Assembly: GCA_964482685.1 (NCBI GenBank)
Contig: CAYZZA010000008.1
Coordinates: forward strand, 1 to 31,559
Length of the DNA: 31,559 nt
Reading direction: 5' to 3'
Origin: CAYZZA01 sp964482685
Lineage (GTDB): Bacteria > Bacillota > Bacilli > Lactobacillales > Carnobacteriaceae_A
Position numbers and translations under genes: made by a program. The notes under the pieces were generated by a model. It had not been told where the DNA came from. It saw only the letters and a program-made list of their open reading frames with translations, and searched no databases. Below are positions 1 through 7,039 of this stretch, one piece after another (the stretch's first letter is position 1; every line of letters begins with the position of its first letter).

Positions 1-238
1 AACTGCAGTAAAAGAAACGCTAGAAGACACATCCCCAGAAATATCTGCTGATGTTATTGATCTTGGAATTGTTCTAACGGGCGGAGGGGCATTGCTAAAA
101 AATCTGAGCGATGTTATCTCCCAGGAAACGGACGTTCCAGTTTTTGTAGCCAATGATCCACTAAATTGTGTGGCTATTGGGACAGGTGAAGCATTAAAAC
201 ATGTAGATCTCTACCGAAAACAAGCCAAACATTTTTAA
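1..238 (+). CDS. mreB: MreB, rod-shape-determining actin homologue (3' end only)
   Basis: This is the last 78 codons of an MreB/Mbl-type bacterial actin; the first complete codon starts at position 2 and the TAA stop is at 236-238. The translated end contains the family's late nucleotide-binding segment GIVLTGGGALLKNL followed by PVFVANDPLNCVAIGTGEAL, which is typical of MreB C-termini. MreB forms membrane-bound filaments that guide side-wall peptidoglycan synthesis together with MreC and MreD, whose genes follow. The 5' part lies outside the window. Which paralogue it is (MreB, Mbl or MreBH) cannot be told from the tail alone; the adjacent mreCD favours MreB itself. Confidence 0.93.
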   Translation, partial: TAVKETLEDTSPEISADVIDLGIVLTGGGALLKNLSDVISQETDVPVFVANDPLNCVAIGTGEALKHVDLYRKQAKHF

Positions 239-330
239 ATGTTTCTTGATTAGTATGGGAAGATATACATTTGTTTGCTGGCGAGCTGTGTTTCGCAGCC
301 ATCTAGAAATAGGTAATCGCATGAGTGAAA

Positions 331-382
331 GTTTTATAACAAAAGGACTTGGATAAATCTCCAAGTCCTTTTGTTATAAAAC
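331..382. terminator. Perfect 22-bp inverted repeat, probable bidirectional terminator
   Basis: Arms at 331-352 and 361-382 are perfectly complementary over 22 bp, with an 8-nt loop. The repeat lies about 90 bp after the mreB stop. On the plus strand the right arm ends in TATAAAAC without a clean downstream T-run, although the arm contains a TCCTTTTG stretch. On the minus strand it would lie just after the stop of the small reverse ORF at 397-483. Termination between convergent transcripts is the simplest reading. A protein-binding or mobile-element origin is not excluded. Confidence 0.55.
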
Positions 383-396
383 GAGGCATTATTTAT

Positions 397-483
397 TTAA
401 TAAAATCTTATTTTGTATGTAGCGTTTGAGTAAAAGGAATAAGGAAACCTGCTAGAAGTTCTTTTGGATGCATATAAAACCAT
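397..483 (-). CDS. Possible 28-codon small ORF antisense to the mreB-mreC gap
   Basis: A reverse-strand ORF begins with ATG (483-481) and ends with TAA (399-397). It encodes MVLYASKRTSSRFPYSFYSN followed by ATYKIRFY. A full AAGGAGG ribosome binding site lies at 494-488, only 4 nt from the ATG, which is short but possible. The predicted peptide is small and basic, with many Ser, Tyr and Arg residues, and no recognised motif. The perfect inverted repeat lies immediately downstream. No convincing promoter was seen on this strand. This is a weak call, kept because a perfect Shine-Dalgarno next to an ATG in an unusually long gap is uncommon. It could be chance. Confidence 0.25.
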   Translation of the reverse strand: MVLYASKRTSSRFPYSFYSNATYKIRFY

Positions 484-609
484 GAAACCTCCTTAAATAG
501 GACTGTTTTCAGTGACTTTATGAGCGAAACAACGTACTTTATGCTGATACTATTATTTGAAAAAAATATTAGGAAGAAGTACATTGGGTGAGCCTATAGC
601 TAGTATATA

Positions 610-618
610 TGTTAAAAT
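610..618 (+). promoter_or_regulatory. Candidate extended -10 promoter of mreC operon
   Basis: TGTTAAAAT fits an extended -10 (TGn plus TAAAAT at 613-618). No good -35 stands 17 bp upstream. It lies 35 bp before the mreC start, so the mreC-mreD-minC-minD operon may have its own promoter downstream of the terminator-like repeat. Confidence 0.4.
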
Positions 619-652
619 GAAATGAACGTGTAATTTGAGTGAGGTGTAAAAA

Positions 653-1507
653 GTGAATCAGTTTTCAAACAAAAAATTAATTGTTCTTTTAATCAGTGTA
701 ATTATATTTGTAGCAATGATTGCAGGATCACTAAACAAAAAAAATGAGATTCCTTTTCTTCAGCAAGTAGGCAACGACATCACTGCCGTAACTGGCCGTG
801 TCTTGTCTAAACCAACAAATGCTTCCAAAGATTTCTATGAATCAATTAACCAGTTGTTGGATACGTATGAAGAAAATAAACATTTAAAAAGCAAGTTAAA
901 CGAACTTTCAGATATCCAGTCTAAATTAATTGTTCTAGAAGAAGAAAACGAAAAAATGAAGGCTGAGTTAGATATTGAAAATACATTGCTTGATTACAAG
1001 AGCATCAACGGTGCAGTCATTGGGAGAAATCCAGACGGGTGGCTTGACCAAATTATTATAGACAAAGGCAGCAATAACGGATTAGAAGTAAACATGTCTG
1101 TCCTTTCCGATAAAGGCCTAATTGGTAGAATCACTGAAGTAAATCCAACGAACTCAAAAGTTCAACTGCTTACAACTATGAATCAACGTACAAACCAAAT
1201 ATCAGCCGAATTGGTCACAGACACTAAAGAAACGGTGAACGGAATCATCACATCCTACGATGAGACAACAAACAAGTTAGTCATGAGTCAAATCACAACG
1301 GATGAAGAAATAAAAACAGGTGAAACAGTTATTACCTCTGGTTTGGGCGGGATTACTCCTAGAGCCCTTGTCATTGGGACGGTAGACGAGGTGAGGTATG
1401 ATCGCTTTGGCTTGTCTCGAGAAGTTTACATCACGCCAACAGCAAACTTTTCAACCATCCGGTATGTTACGGTTGTTGTGCGCTTAGCTGAGGGGGTAGA
1501 CGAGTGA
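653..1507 (+). CDS. mreC: MreC, rod-shape-determining protein
   Basis: MreC is a bitopic membrane protein that links MreB filaments to the cell-wall synthases outside the membrane. The 284-residue product has a short basic cytoplasmic N-terminus, one transmembrane helix at about residues 9-28, and a coiled-coil-like stretch at about 65-110 rich in Glu, Lys and Leu (EENKHLKSKLNEL, LIVLEEENEKMKAEL). The beta-rich periplasm-type core follows, with family segments such as VIGRNPDGWLDQIIIDKGS and GLIGRI. The start is GTG, preceded by GAGGTG at 640-645 with good spacing. The stop overlaps the mreD start, so the two genes are translationally coupled. Confidence 0.95.
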   Translation: MNQFSNKKLIVLLISVIIFVAMIAGSLNKKNEIPFLQQVGNDITAVTGRVLSKPTNASKDFYESINQLLDTYEENKHLKSKLNELSDIQSKLIVLEEENEKMKAELDIENTLLDYKSINGAVIGRNPDGWLDQIIIDKGSNNGLEVNMSVLSDKGLIGRITEVNPTNSKVQLLTTMNQRTNQISAELVTDTKETVNGIITSYDETTNKLVMSQITTDEEIKTGETVITSGLGGITPRALVIGTVDEVRYDRFGLSREVYITPTANFSTIRYVTVVVRLAEGVDE

Positions 1508-2031
1508 GTAACTCAATTCGTAAGAACGTGCTACTTTCACTTGTGTTAACTGGTGCGCTTTTATTTGATGGAGCAGTTAGTGCTTTTTTCCAACCACAAC
1601 TAATCCGATCATTTGGGACGATGGTGCCTCGCCTAACGATAATCGTTTTACTAATGTATAGTTTTTATTTACCACCCAAACAAGTCGTTTACTTTTCTTT
1701 GGTTTTTGGATTTGTGTATGATAGTTACTATTCAGGTGTATTAGGTCTTTATACTGCCTACTTTACGATTATGACCTCTTCAGTTTCTCAGATTAAAAAT
1801 ATTTTTTTCCCGAATATGTTTATGATAGGAATGGTTGGAATGATTTCATTAAGTGCTGTTGAAACATTCGTGTATATAACCTACCAAGTCATTAGCGTAA
1901 CCAATTTGACGATGATGGAGTTTATGGCTCAGAGATTAGGCGCAACACTTATTTTAAACGCTTTATTTTTTATTGTGTTTTATTATCCACTAAAAAAATT
2001 TCTTTCACATGTTCTTGAATCTGAAATTTAA
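1504..2031 (+). CDS. mreD: MreD, rod-shape-determining membrane protein
   Basis: This is a 175-residue, strongly hydrophobic protein with about five or six predicted membrane helices, matching MreD in size and in position directly after mreC. MreD works with MreC in the elongation machinery. The GTG start at 1504 overlaps the mreC TGA (GTGA junction). The motif VFGFVYDSYYSGVLGLYTAY resembles the family's conserved central segment with Asp and Gly residues in membrane helices. It is followed after 20 bp by the minC ribosome binding site, so shape and division-site genes are probably co-transcribed. Confidence 0.93.
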   Translation: MSNSIRKNVLLSLVLTGALLFDGAVSAFFQPQLIRSFGTMVPRLTIIVLLMYSFYLPPKQVVYFSLVFGFVYDSYYSGVLGLYTAYFTIMTSSVSQIKNIFFPNMFMIGMVGMISLSAVETFVYITYQVISVTNLTMMEFMAQRLGATLILNALFFIVFYYPLKKFLSHVLESEI

Positions 2032-2057
2032 AAGAAAAAAACAAGGAGGGGTTGCCT

Positions 2058-2765
2058 GTGAAACAAAACGTAACTTTAAAAGGGAGCGGTGACGGGTATT
2101 TGCTCCATCTAAACGATCATGCAGCATATGCGGACATCATCGAAGAATTAGACTCATTGTTGATTCATTTGAATGAGAAAAAACAGACAAAAGAAAATTC
2201 AGAAGCAAATCGTCTCATGGTGACAGTACAGTCAGGAAATCGTTATCTGACAGAGTCTGAAAAAGATGAGATTAAAAATAAAGTAGAAGAAAAAGAATAT
2301 TTAAAGGTTAAAAAGTTTGACGCTCATGTAACTGAAACAAAAAAAGCACTTGAGTGGCACAATCAAAACCAAACGACAGTGGAGATGCTCAATGTACGCA
2401 ACGGTCAAATTATTTCTTCTCCAGGACATATCCTTGTTTTAGGAGACATACATCCAGGAGGAATCGTGCGAGCTGGAAGAAGTGTGTTTGTTTTGGGACA
2501 GCTTCGTGGTCTTGCACAGGCTGGTTATGGGGGGGATGACCAATCGGTGATTGTGGCAAACTTTAACCACAATGCTCAAATCAGAATAGCAGAAAACGTG
2601 CATATCATTGACAATAAAAAAGTAGAATCTACAGATGTACAAAAGGAAGACGTAAGCTTGCAAGTAGCGTATATGAACGATTTACATATATTGGAGTTTA
2701 CATCTCTAGACAAGTTGCAAAAATTGAGACCCACACTGGGAAATATAATTGGGAGGCTCGACTAA
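2058..2765 (+). CDS. minC: MinC, septum site-determining protein
   Basis: MinC inhibits FtsZ assembly away from midcell and is recruited to the membrane by MinD. The product is 235 residues from the GTG at 2058. AAGGAGG at 2043-2049 gives 8-nt spacing to this GTG, whereas the TTG at 2052 would leave only 2 nt. Residues about 1-100 form the N-terminal FtsZ-interacting domain. A linker follows, and from about residue 108 the C-terminal beta-helix begins (GQIISSPGHILVLGDIHPGG, AGRSVFVLGQLRGLAQAG). The conserved RSVFVLGxLRGLAxAG segment contributes to MinD binding. The stop overlaps the minD ATG by one base (TAATG). Confidence 0.95.
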   Translation: MKQNVTLKGSGDGYLLHLNDHAAYADIIEELDSLLIHLNEKKQTKENSEANRLMVTVQSGNRYLTESEKDEIKNKVEEKEYLKVKKFDAHVTETKKALEWHNQNQTTVEMLNVRNGQIISSPGHILVLGDIHPGGIVRAGRSVFVLGQLRGLAQAGYGGDDQSVIVANFNHNAQIRIAENVHIIDNKKVESTDVQKEDVSLQVAYMNDLHILEFTSLDKLQKLRPTLGNIIGRLD

Positions 2766-3556
2766 TGGGGAAAGTAATTGTCATCGTATCAGGAAAAGGT
2801 GGAGTAGGTAAAACGACCTCTACGGCAAATATAGGGACGGCTCTTGCTTTGCAAGGAAAAAGAGTCTGCCTCCTGGACATGGATATAGGCCTTCGAAATC
2901 TGGATGTCGTATTAGGCCTAGAAAACAGAATTATTTATGACATTGTAGATGTAGTAGAAGGAAGAGCAAAATTACATCAAGCGATTATCAAGGATAAACG
3001 ATTTGATGACCTCCTTTATTTGTTGCCAGCTGCTCAAAATGCTGACAAAAATTCGTTAAATGAAGCACAAATGATTGAATTAGTTAGCGAATTAAAGAAA
3101 GATTACGATTATGTCCTGATTGACTGCCCAGCGGGTATTGAGCAGGGATTCAGAAACTCAGTCGCTGCAGCAGATGAAGCAATCCTTATTACGACACCTG
3201 AAATTTCTGCAATCCGTGATGCGGATCGAATCATTGGTTTAATTGAACAAATGGATATGGATGGACCTCGTCTGGTTATTAATCGGATTAGAAAAAAGAT
3301 GATGCAAAATGGTGAAATCATGGACGTCGATGAAATCACGCGGCATTTATCCATTGAGTTGTTAGGTATTATTTTAGAAGATGATAACGTTGTTCGGTCT
3401 TCTAATAAAGGCAACCCGGTTGTGTTAGATCCTGATTTAACAGCTTCAAAAGGCTATCGAAACATCGCTCGACGAATCCTTGGAGAAACAGTCCCATTGA
3501 TGTCCTTAAAAGAAAAGAAAAAGACATTTTGGCAACAGTTGTTTGGAATAAAATAA
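2765..3556 (+). CDS. minD: MinD, division-site ATPase
   Basis: MinD is a membrane-associated ParA/MinD-type ATPase that brings MinC to the membrane. The 263-residue product has the deviant Walker A motif GKGGVGKTT at residues 10-18, with the signature Lys11 and the catalytic-site Lys16. LLDMDIGLRNLD, YVLIDCPAGIE and VINRI are standard MinD motifs. The last residues, KEKKKTFWQQLFGIK, form the short amphipathic membrane-targeting helix expected at a MinD C-terminus. The gene overlaps minC by one base. There is no clear terminator before the next promoter at about 3570. Confidence 0.97.
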   Translation: MGKVIVIVSGKGGVGKTTSTANIGTALALQGKRVCLLDMDIGLRNLDVVLGLENRIIYDIVDVVEGRAKLHQAIIKDKRFDDLLYLLPAAQNADKNSLNEAQMIELVSELKKDYDYVLIDCPAGIEQGFRNSVAAADEAILITTPEISAIRDADRIIGLIEQMDMDGPRLVINRIRKKMMQNGEIMDVDEITRHLSIELLGIILEDDNVVRSSNKGNPVVLDPDLTASKGYRNIARRILGETVPLMSLKEKKKTFWQQLFGIK

Positions 3557-3569
3557 AATACACAATCGC

Positions 3570-3597
3570 TTGCATAAACAAATAAATGTGTTAATAT
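3570..3597 (+). promoter_or_regulatory. Promoter of the T-box-controlled ABC importer operon
   Basis: TTGCAT (3570-3575) and TAATAT (3592-3597) are separated by 16 bp. They stand immediately upstream of the T-box leader, with transcription expected to begin near 3604. Confidence 0.6.
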
Positions 3598-3603
3598 GTT
3601 AGT

Positions 3604-3886
3604 AATATAAGCATTGACGAGAAAAAGTAGGATAGTTCTTTTTATAGAGAGGTTGCGGGTGGTGAAAGCAGCTAAAGAACTAATCTGAATACACATCTCT
3701 GAGCTGAGCGCTGAAGAGTATTATAGTAAGCGTATCCGGTAGCACCCGTTATCGTGCAAGCGTTTAGTAGTTTTGAACGCTCTGAGGCAGTTTTTGTGAA
3801 AAAGCTGTAAAAAAAGGTGGAACCACGATTACGATTATAATCGTCCTTTAATTATTCTCTTTGGAGAGTAATTAAAGGATTTTTTG
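3604..3886 (+). promoter_or_regulatory. T-box riboswitch, specifier probably UAC (Tyr)
   Basis: This leader has the T-box parts in order. The AGTA motif of the specifier-loop 5' side is near 3626. A 9-bp stem forms between TAGTTCTTT and AAAGAACTA. The GAGAG bulge is at about 3647-3652. The terminal hairpin GTTGC/GCAGC encloses GGGTGGTGAAA. The 3' side of the specifier loop reads GAA-TAC-ACA, giving UAC at 3690-3692. The T-box AAGGTGGAACCACG (about 3814-3827) is followed by an intrinsic terminator with arms 3844-3859 and 3864-3879 and a T6 run. Uncharged tRNA would stabilise the antiterminator and switch on the downstream importer. UAC is the best fit to the usual GAA-NNN-A pattern; ATC (Ile) two codons earlier is the alternative. 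The UGGA in the T-box predicts a tRNA discriminator U, which does not fit tRNA-Tyr, so the amino acid is uncertain. Confidence 0.85.
3844..3886 (+). terminator. Regulated intrinsic terminator of the first T-box
   Basis: The stem of TCCTTTAATTATTCTC (3844-3859) with GAGAGTAATTAAAGGA (3864-3879) has 16 pairs including one G-U, a 4-nt loop and a following T-run. Its left arm follows the T-box element directly, so the two structures are mutually exclusive as expected. Confidence 0.85.
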
Positions 3887-3949
3887 TTTTTCAAGGGACT
3901 GCAGCTCTTGAAAACAGTCAATAAAACCAAAAAAGAGGGGGAAATAAAA

Positions 3950-4750
3950 ATGAAAAAAACGACAATGAAATGGATGACACTTTTAGCATGTGGAGTATTT
4001 TTAGGAGCTTGTGGGAATGGTGAAACGACAGAGTCTACAGAGGGAACGCAGCAAGACACAGAAAAAGCATTAATTGTCGGATTAGATGACACATTTGCAC
4101 CAATGGGCTTTCGAGATACAGATGGAGAATTAGTTGGCTTTGACGTAGAGCTTGCCAAGGAGATAAGCAGTCGAATTGACCGTCCTATCGAATTCCAATC
4201 TATCGATTGGGCTTTAAAAGAAACAGAATTGGACGCAGGAAACATCGACATGATTTGGAATGGATACACCATTACTGATGAAAGAATGGAAAAAGTGGAC
4301 TTTAGTATTCCGTATATGAACAACAGCCAAATTATTGTAGTTTTAGAAGAAAGCGACATTCAAACAAAAGCAGATTTGAAAGGCAAAACGGTGGCTGCGC
4401 AACAATCATCAAGTGCAGTAGATGCTATTGAAGCAGATGAGAGCAATATTGCGGATCAATTCAAAAATAAAGAAATTGTGCAATTCCCTTCTAATAATGA
4501 TGTCTTCAATGATTTAGCTTCTGGAAGAAGTGAAGCTATTGTAGTAGATGAAACACTAGGACGGTATTACATGAAACAAAACAGTGAAACAGCTTACCGT
4601 GTCTTAGAAGATAATTTTGGTGAGGAAGAGTATGCGATTGGATTTAGAAAAACTGACGATGCGCTAAGAGAACAATTTGATGAGATGTTAACAGAAATGA
4701 TGGAAGATGGCACATATGATAGCATTTACAGCAAATGGTTTGCTAACTAA
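3950..4750 (+). CDS. Amino acid ABC transporter, substrate-binding lipoprotein
   Basis: This is an extracytoplasmic binding protein of the family-3 (polar amino acid) type. The 266-residue product starts at ATG 3950 after GAGGGGG; an upstream TTG in frame at 3884 lies inside the terminator T-run and is not a credible start. A lipoprotein signal peptide is clear, with lipobox LGAC and modified Cys21. The mature part shows family segments VGLDDTFAPMGFRD, GELVGFDVELAKEI, WNGYTITDERMEKVDFS and a late VVDETLGRYY. Permease and ATPase genes follow. The substrate is uncertain. The T-box suggests tyrosine, but cystine, glutamine or another polar amino acid cannot be excluded from sequence alone. Confidence 0.9.
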   Translation: MKKTTMKWMTLLACGVFLGACGNGETTESTEGTQQDTEKALIVGLDDTFAPMGFRDTDGELVGFDVELAKEISSRIDRPIEFQSIDWALKETELDAGNIDMIWNGYTITDERMEKVDFSIPYMNNSQIIVVLEESDIQTKADLKGKTVAAQQSSSAVDAIEADESNIADQFKNKEIVQFPSNNDVFNDLASGRSEAIVVDETLGRYYMKQNSETAYRVLEDNFGEEEYAIGFRKTDDALREQFDEMLTEMMEDGTYDSIYSKWFAN

Positions 4751-4791
4751 GCGGCCAAACAAAACAATGTATATGCAGAGGAGGAGCTAGT

Positions 4792-5427
4792 TTGGATGTT
4801 GCACTTGAGGTTTTGCCCTCGCTTTTGAATGGCTTAAAAACAACAATTTTGCTGTTTTTGATTACATTATTACTTACAATTCCATTAGGATTTATCGTGT
4901 CACTAATTCGCGTGTACGCTCCACGTTTTGTCTCTATGTTAGTTCAAGTTTATGTGTATATCATGCGTGGAACTCCTTTGCTTTTACAATTAATGTTTGT
5001 GTTTTTTGGCCTTCCTTTGATTGGCATTACTTTTGGACGATTTCCAGCAGCGGTTTTCACGTTCGTCCTTAATTATACTGCTTATTTTTCAGAATTATTT
5101 CGGGGAGGAATATTATCGGTTCCTGTAGGCCAATTTGAAGCCATTACAGTCTTGAATATTGGAAAAACAAGAGGATTTCGACGTATCATTCTTCCACAAA
5201 TCTTTCGTGTGATTTTGCCATCTGTAGGAAATGAAGTAATCTCTTTAGTTAAAGATACATCACTTATTTATATATTAGGAATAGGAGAACTTTTACGTGC
5301 AGGTCAGATTGCTGCGAACTCTTATGCTTCTTTAATTCCTTTTTTAGTTGTAGGGGTAATTTATATGGGGCTTACGGGAATCGTTACATTCTTCTTAAAC
5401 AAAATAGAGAAAAAATTGTATTATTAA
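4792..5427 (+). CDS. Amino acid ABC transporter, permease
   Basis: This 211-residue inner-membrane permease of the HisMQ type has about five membrane helices. The membrane-proximal loop EAITVLNIGKTRGFRRIILP matches the permease EAA loop (EAA-x3-G-x9-I-x-LP), in which the usual second Ala is replaced by Ile. RGTPLLLQL is the typical RGTPLLVQL motif of this family. The start is TTG at 4792, preceded by GAGGAGGAG ending near 4786; the ATG four bases later is out of frame. The gene sits between the binding protein and the ATPase, consistent with a single-permease homodimeric importer. Confidence 0.9.
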   Translation: MDVALEVLPSLLNGLKTTILLFLITLLLTIPLGFIVSLIRVYAPRFVSMLVQVYVYIMRGTPLLLQLMFVFFGLPLIGITFGRFPAAVFTFVLNYTAYFSELFRGGILSVPVGQFEAITVLNIGKTRGFRRIILPQIFRVILPSVGNEVISLVKDTSLIYILGIGELLRAGQIAANSYASLIPFLVVGVIYMGLTGIVTFFLNKIEKKLYY

Positions 5428-5505
5428 AATAGAAAAAACAGCTCATAGATCTAAAGTGTTTAACAAAACTAAAGATGGAGTAGAGAATGATGAAGGAGTG
5501 AAAAG

Positions 5506-6213
5506 ATGGCTGAGCTGATTGTAGAAAATCTGTCTAAAACATATGGAGATACGCCCATTATCCAAGACTTTGATTTCTATATAAAACCAAAAGAAATAGT
5601 TGCATTGGTTGGGAAATCAGGGACAGGAAAAACAACCTTTCTGCGTATATTGACCCGATTAGAACAAGCCAATCGTGGGACTATTGCAATCGGAGACCGA
5701 TTCCTTTGTCAAGCAGATTCCAAAGGAGATAGTCAGTATGTATCTAAATCGTTACGTGAGGAATACGCGAGCCAGATTGGATTAGTTTTCCAAGATTTCC
5801 AGCTGTTTCCTAACTTGACCGTCATGGAAAACTGTTTAGAAGCTCTTTTGTCTAAAAAAAACAATACAAAAGAAGAAATGATAAAAAAAGCAGAGAACTT
5901 GCTAGATAGAATGGGCATTCAAGATAAAAAAGACATGTACCCTAAAATGCTTTCAGGCGGTCAAAAACAGCGGGTAGCCATTGTGCGCTCTTTGCTTTTA
6001 GAGCCTTTGTTTCTTTGTTTTGACGAACCTACCTCTGCTTTAGACAAGGATTCTGCAGCTGATGTGGGCGAGGTTATGAAAAGCATTGCAGAACAAGGAA
6101 CAGGTGTCTTAGTTATTACGCACGACCTCGGATTTGCCGAAGCGTTTAGCACACGCATGGTTTCCTCAGATACGTTTTTAAACAATTCAAAAATATTGTC
6201 AAAAGAAGTTTGA
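5506..6213 (+). CDS. Amino acid ABC transporter, ATP-binding protein
   Basis: This is the nucleotide-binding subunit of the importer. It has Walker A GKSGTGKTT (residues 36-44), a Q-loop in GLVFQDFQLFP, signature LSGGQKQR (from about 149), Walker B ending in FDEPTSALD (Asp173, Glu174) and the switch His206 in THD. At 235 residues the protein is slightly shorter than usual. It ends soon after the H-loop, and the customary final strand with a DGxIVE-like segment is replaced by a short Ser/Asn-rich tail. A GAAGGAG site precedes the ATG. The TGA stop is embedded in the -35 box of the next promoter. Confidence 0.92.
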   Translation: MAELIVENLSKTYGDTPIIQDFDFYIKPKEIVALVGKSGTGKTTFLRILTRLEQANRGTIAIGDRFLCQADSKGDSQYVSKSLREEYASQIGLVFQDFQLFPNLTVMENCLEALLSKKNNTKEEMIKKAENLLDRMGIQDKKDMYPKMLSGGQKQRVAIVRSLLLEPLFLCFDEPTSALDKDSAADVGEVMKSIAEQGTGVLVITHDLGFAEAFSTRMVSSDTFLNNSKILSKEV

Positions 6214-6238
6214 CTCTCGGTTATCGGTTTGGTATGAT
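6210..6238 (+). promoter_or_regulatory. Promoter of the rplU-prp-rpmA operon
   Basis: TTGACT (6210-6215) and TATGAT (6233-6238) are 17 bp apart, very near consensus. The -35 hexamer contains the TGA stop codon of the upstream ATPase gene. Confidence 0.85.
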
Positions 6239-6244
6239 ACTCTT

Positions 6245-6340
6245 GTTGTATCTGTGACGCACCACAACTACAACCGCACATTGATAAGTTTTATAAGATC
6301 TGTTAACAGACACTTATGATGGCGAGTCTAAGTCTATGAG
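6245..6340 (+). promoter_or_regulatory. Structured 5' leader of rplU, candidate L21 leader RNA
   Basis: About 100 nt of untranslated leader separates the promoter from rplU. It can form GTTGT/ACAAC and ATAAGT/ACTTAT helices, the latter enclosing the palindrome TCTGTTAACAGA. Firmicutes often carry a conserved autoregulatory leader before rplU. This identification rests on position and foldability, not on a model match. Confidence 0.45.
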
Positions 6341-6352
6341 GAGGTGCAGGAA

Positions 6353-6661
6353 ATGTACGCAATTATTCAAACAGGTGGTAAACAGTTAAAAGTTGAAGAA
6401 GGCCAATCCATTTACATTGAAAAACTAGATGTAAACGAAGGTGAAACAGTTGAATTTGGCGAAGTTCTTTTGATTGGTGGAGAAGAAACGAAAGTTGGTT
6501 CCCCATTATTAGAAGGAGCATCCGTTAAAGGAATTGTTGAAAAACAAGGTCGTCAAAAGAAAGTAACGACATACCTTTACAAACCTAAAAAAGCAAGTCA
6601 CCGTAAACAAGGACACCGTCAACCATACACAAAAGTTTTAATCCAATCTATAAACGCATAA
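6353..6661 (+). CDS. rplU: 50S ribosomal protein L21
   Basis: This protein of the large ribosomal subunit binds 23S rRNA. The product is 102 residues, the usual L21 length, and begins MYAIIQTGGKQLKVEEG, the standard family start. The C-terminal basic part YKPKKASHRKQGHRQPYTKV matches the rRNA-binding end. The ATG at 6353 is chosen because GAGGAGGTG lies just upstream; a GTG at 6344 is itself inside that ribosome binding site. It is the first gene of the conserved rplU-prp-rpmA operon. Confidence 0.98.
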   Translation: MYAIIQTGGKQLKVEEGQSIYIEKLDVNEGETVEFGEVLLIGGEETKVGSPLLEGASVKGIVEKQGRQKKVTTYLYKPKKASHRKQGHRQPYTKVLIQSINA

Positions 6662-6678
6662 TTCAGGAGAGTGTTTAA

Positions 6679-7020
6679 ATGATACAAGCTGACTTTTATC
6701 GTTCTCAATCTTCGGAGATACATGCCGTAGAACTGACTGGACATGCCGATTCAGGCCCGTATGGGTATGATTTAGTTTGTGCGGCAGTGTCTGCACTGTC
6801 AATAGGATTAGTCAATAGTCTTGCTGAACTAGGCGGGTATGAGCCAGAGGTTAAGATAGCGGATAAAACAGGCGGGTATCTTTTCGTAGCACTTCCAGCT
6901 AATTTAACTCAAGAACAAGCGCAGATTTCTGCGATTCTTCTTGATAGTTTATTAGTGTCATTAAGAAGTGTTGCAAGTGAATACTCTGATTATGTCACGA
7001 TTATTGAACATTCAAACTAA
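6679..7020 (+). CDS. prp: Prp, cysteine protease that processes ribosomal protein L27
   Basis: Prp (YsxB family) removes the N-terminal extension of L27 in Firmicutes, a step needed for functional ribosomes. The 113-residue product has the family's catalytic pair in the expected places: His22 in TGHADSG and Cys34 in DLVCAAVSAL. The gene lies between rplU and rpmA, the standard arrangement in bacteria that make L27 as a precursor. The matching cleavable extension is present in the next gene. AGGAGAG precedes the ATG. Confidence 0.95.
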   Translation: MIQADFYRSQSSEIHAVELTGHADSGPYGYDLVCAAVSALSIGLVNSLAELGGYEPEVKIADKTGGYLFVALPANLTQEQAQISAILLDSLLVSLRSVASEYSDYVTIIEHSN

Positions 7021-7039
7021 ATACAGGAGGTGTTCTTAC

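Noticed and set aside
254..355. A 33-codon plus-strand ORF starting at an ATG after mreB
   Set aside because: No ribosome binding site, and it runs into the left arm of the inverted repeat. The composition is unremarkable.
3109..3414. A 101-codon reverse ORF inside minD, like many similar frames inside other genes
   Set aside because: It is a shadow of a conserved gene, with no ribosome binding site or recognisable protein.
3884..3949. N-terminal extension of the binding lipoprotein from a TTG
   Set aside because: The TTG lies in the terminator T-run, and the extension would bury the lipoprotein signal peptide.
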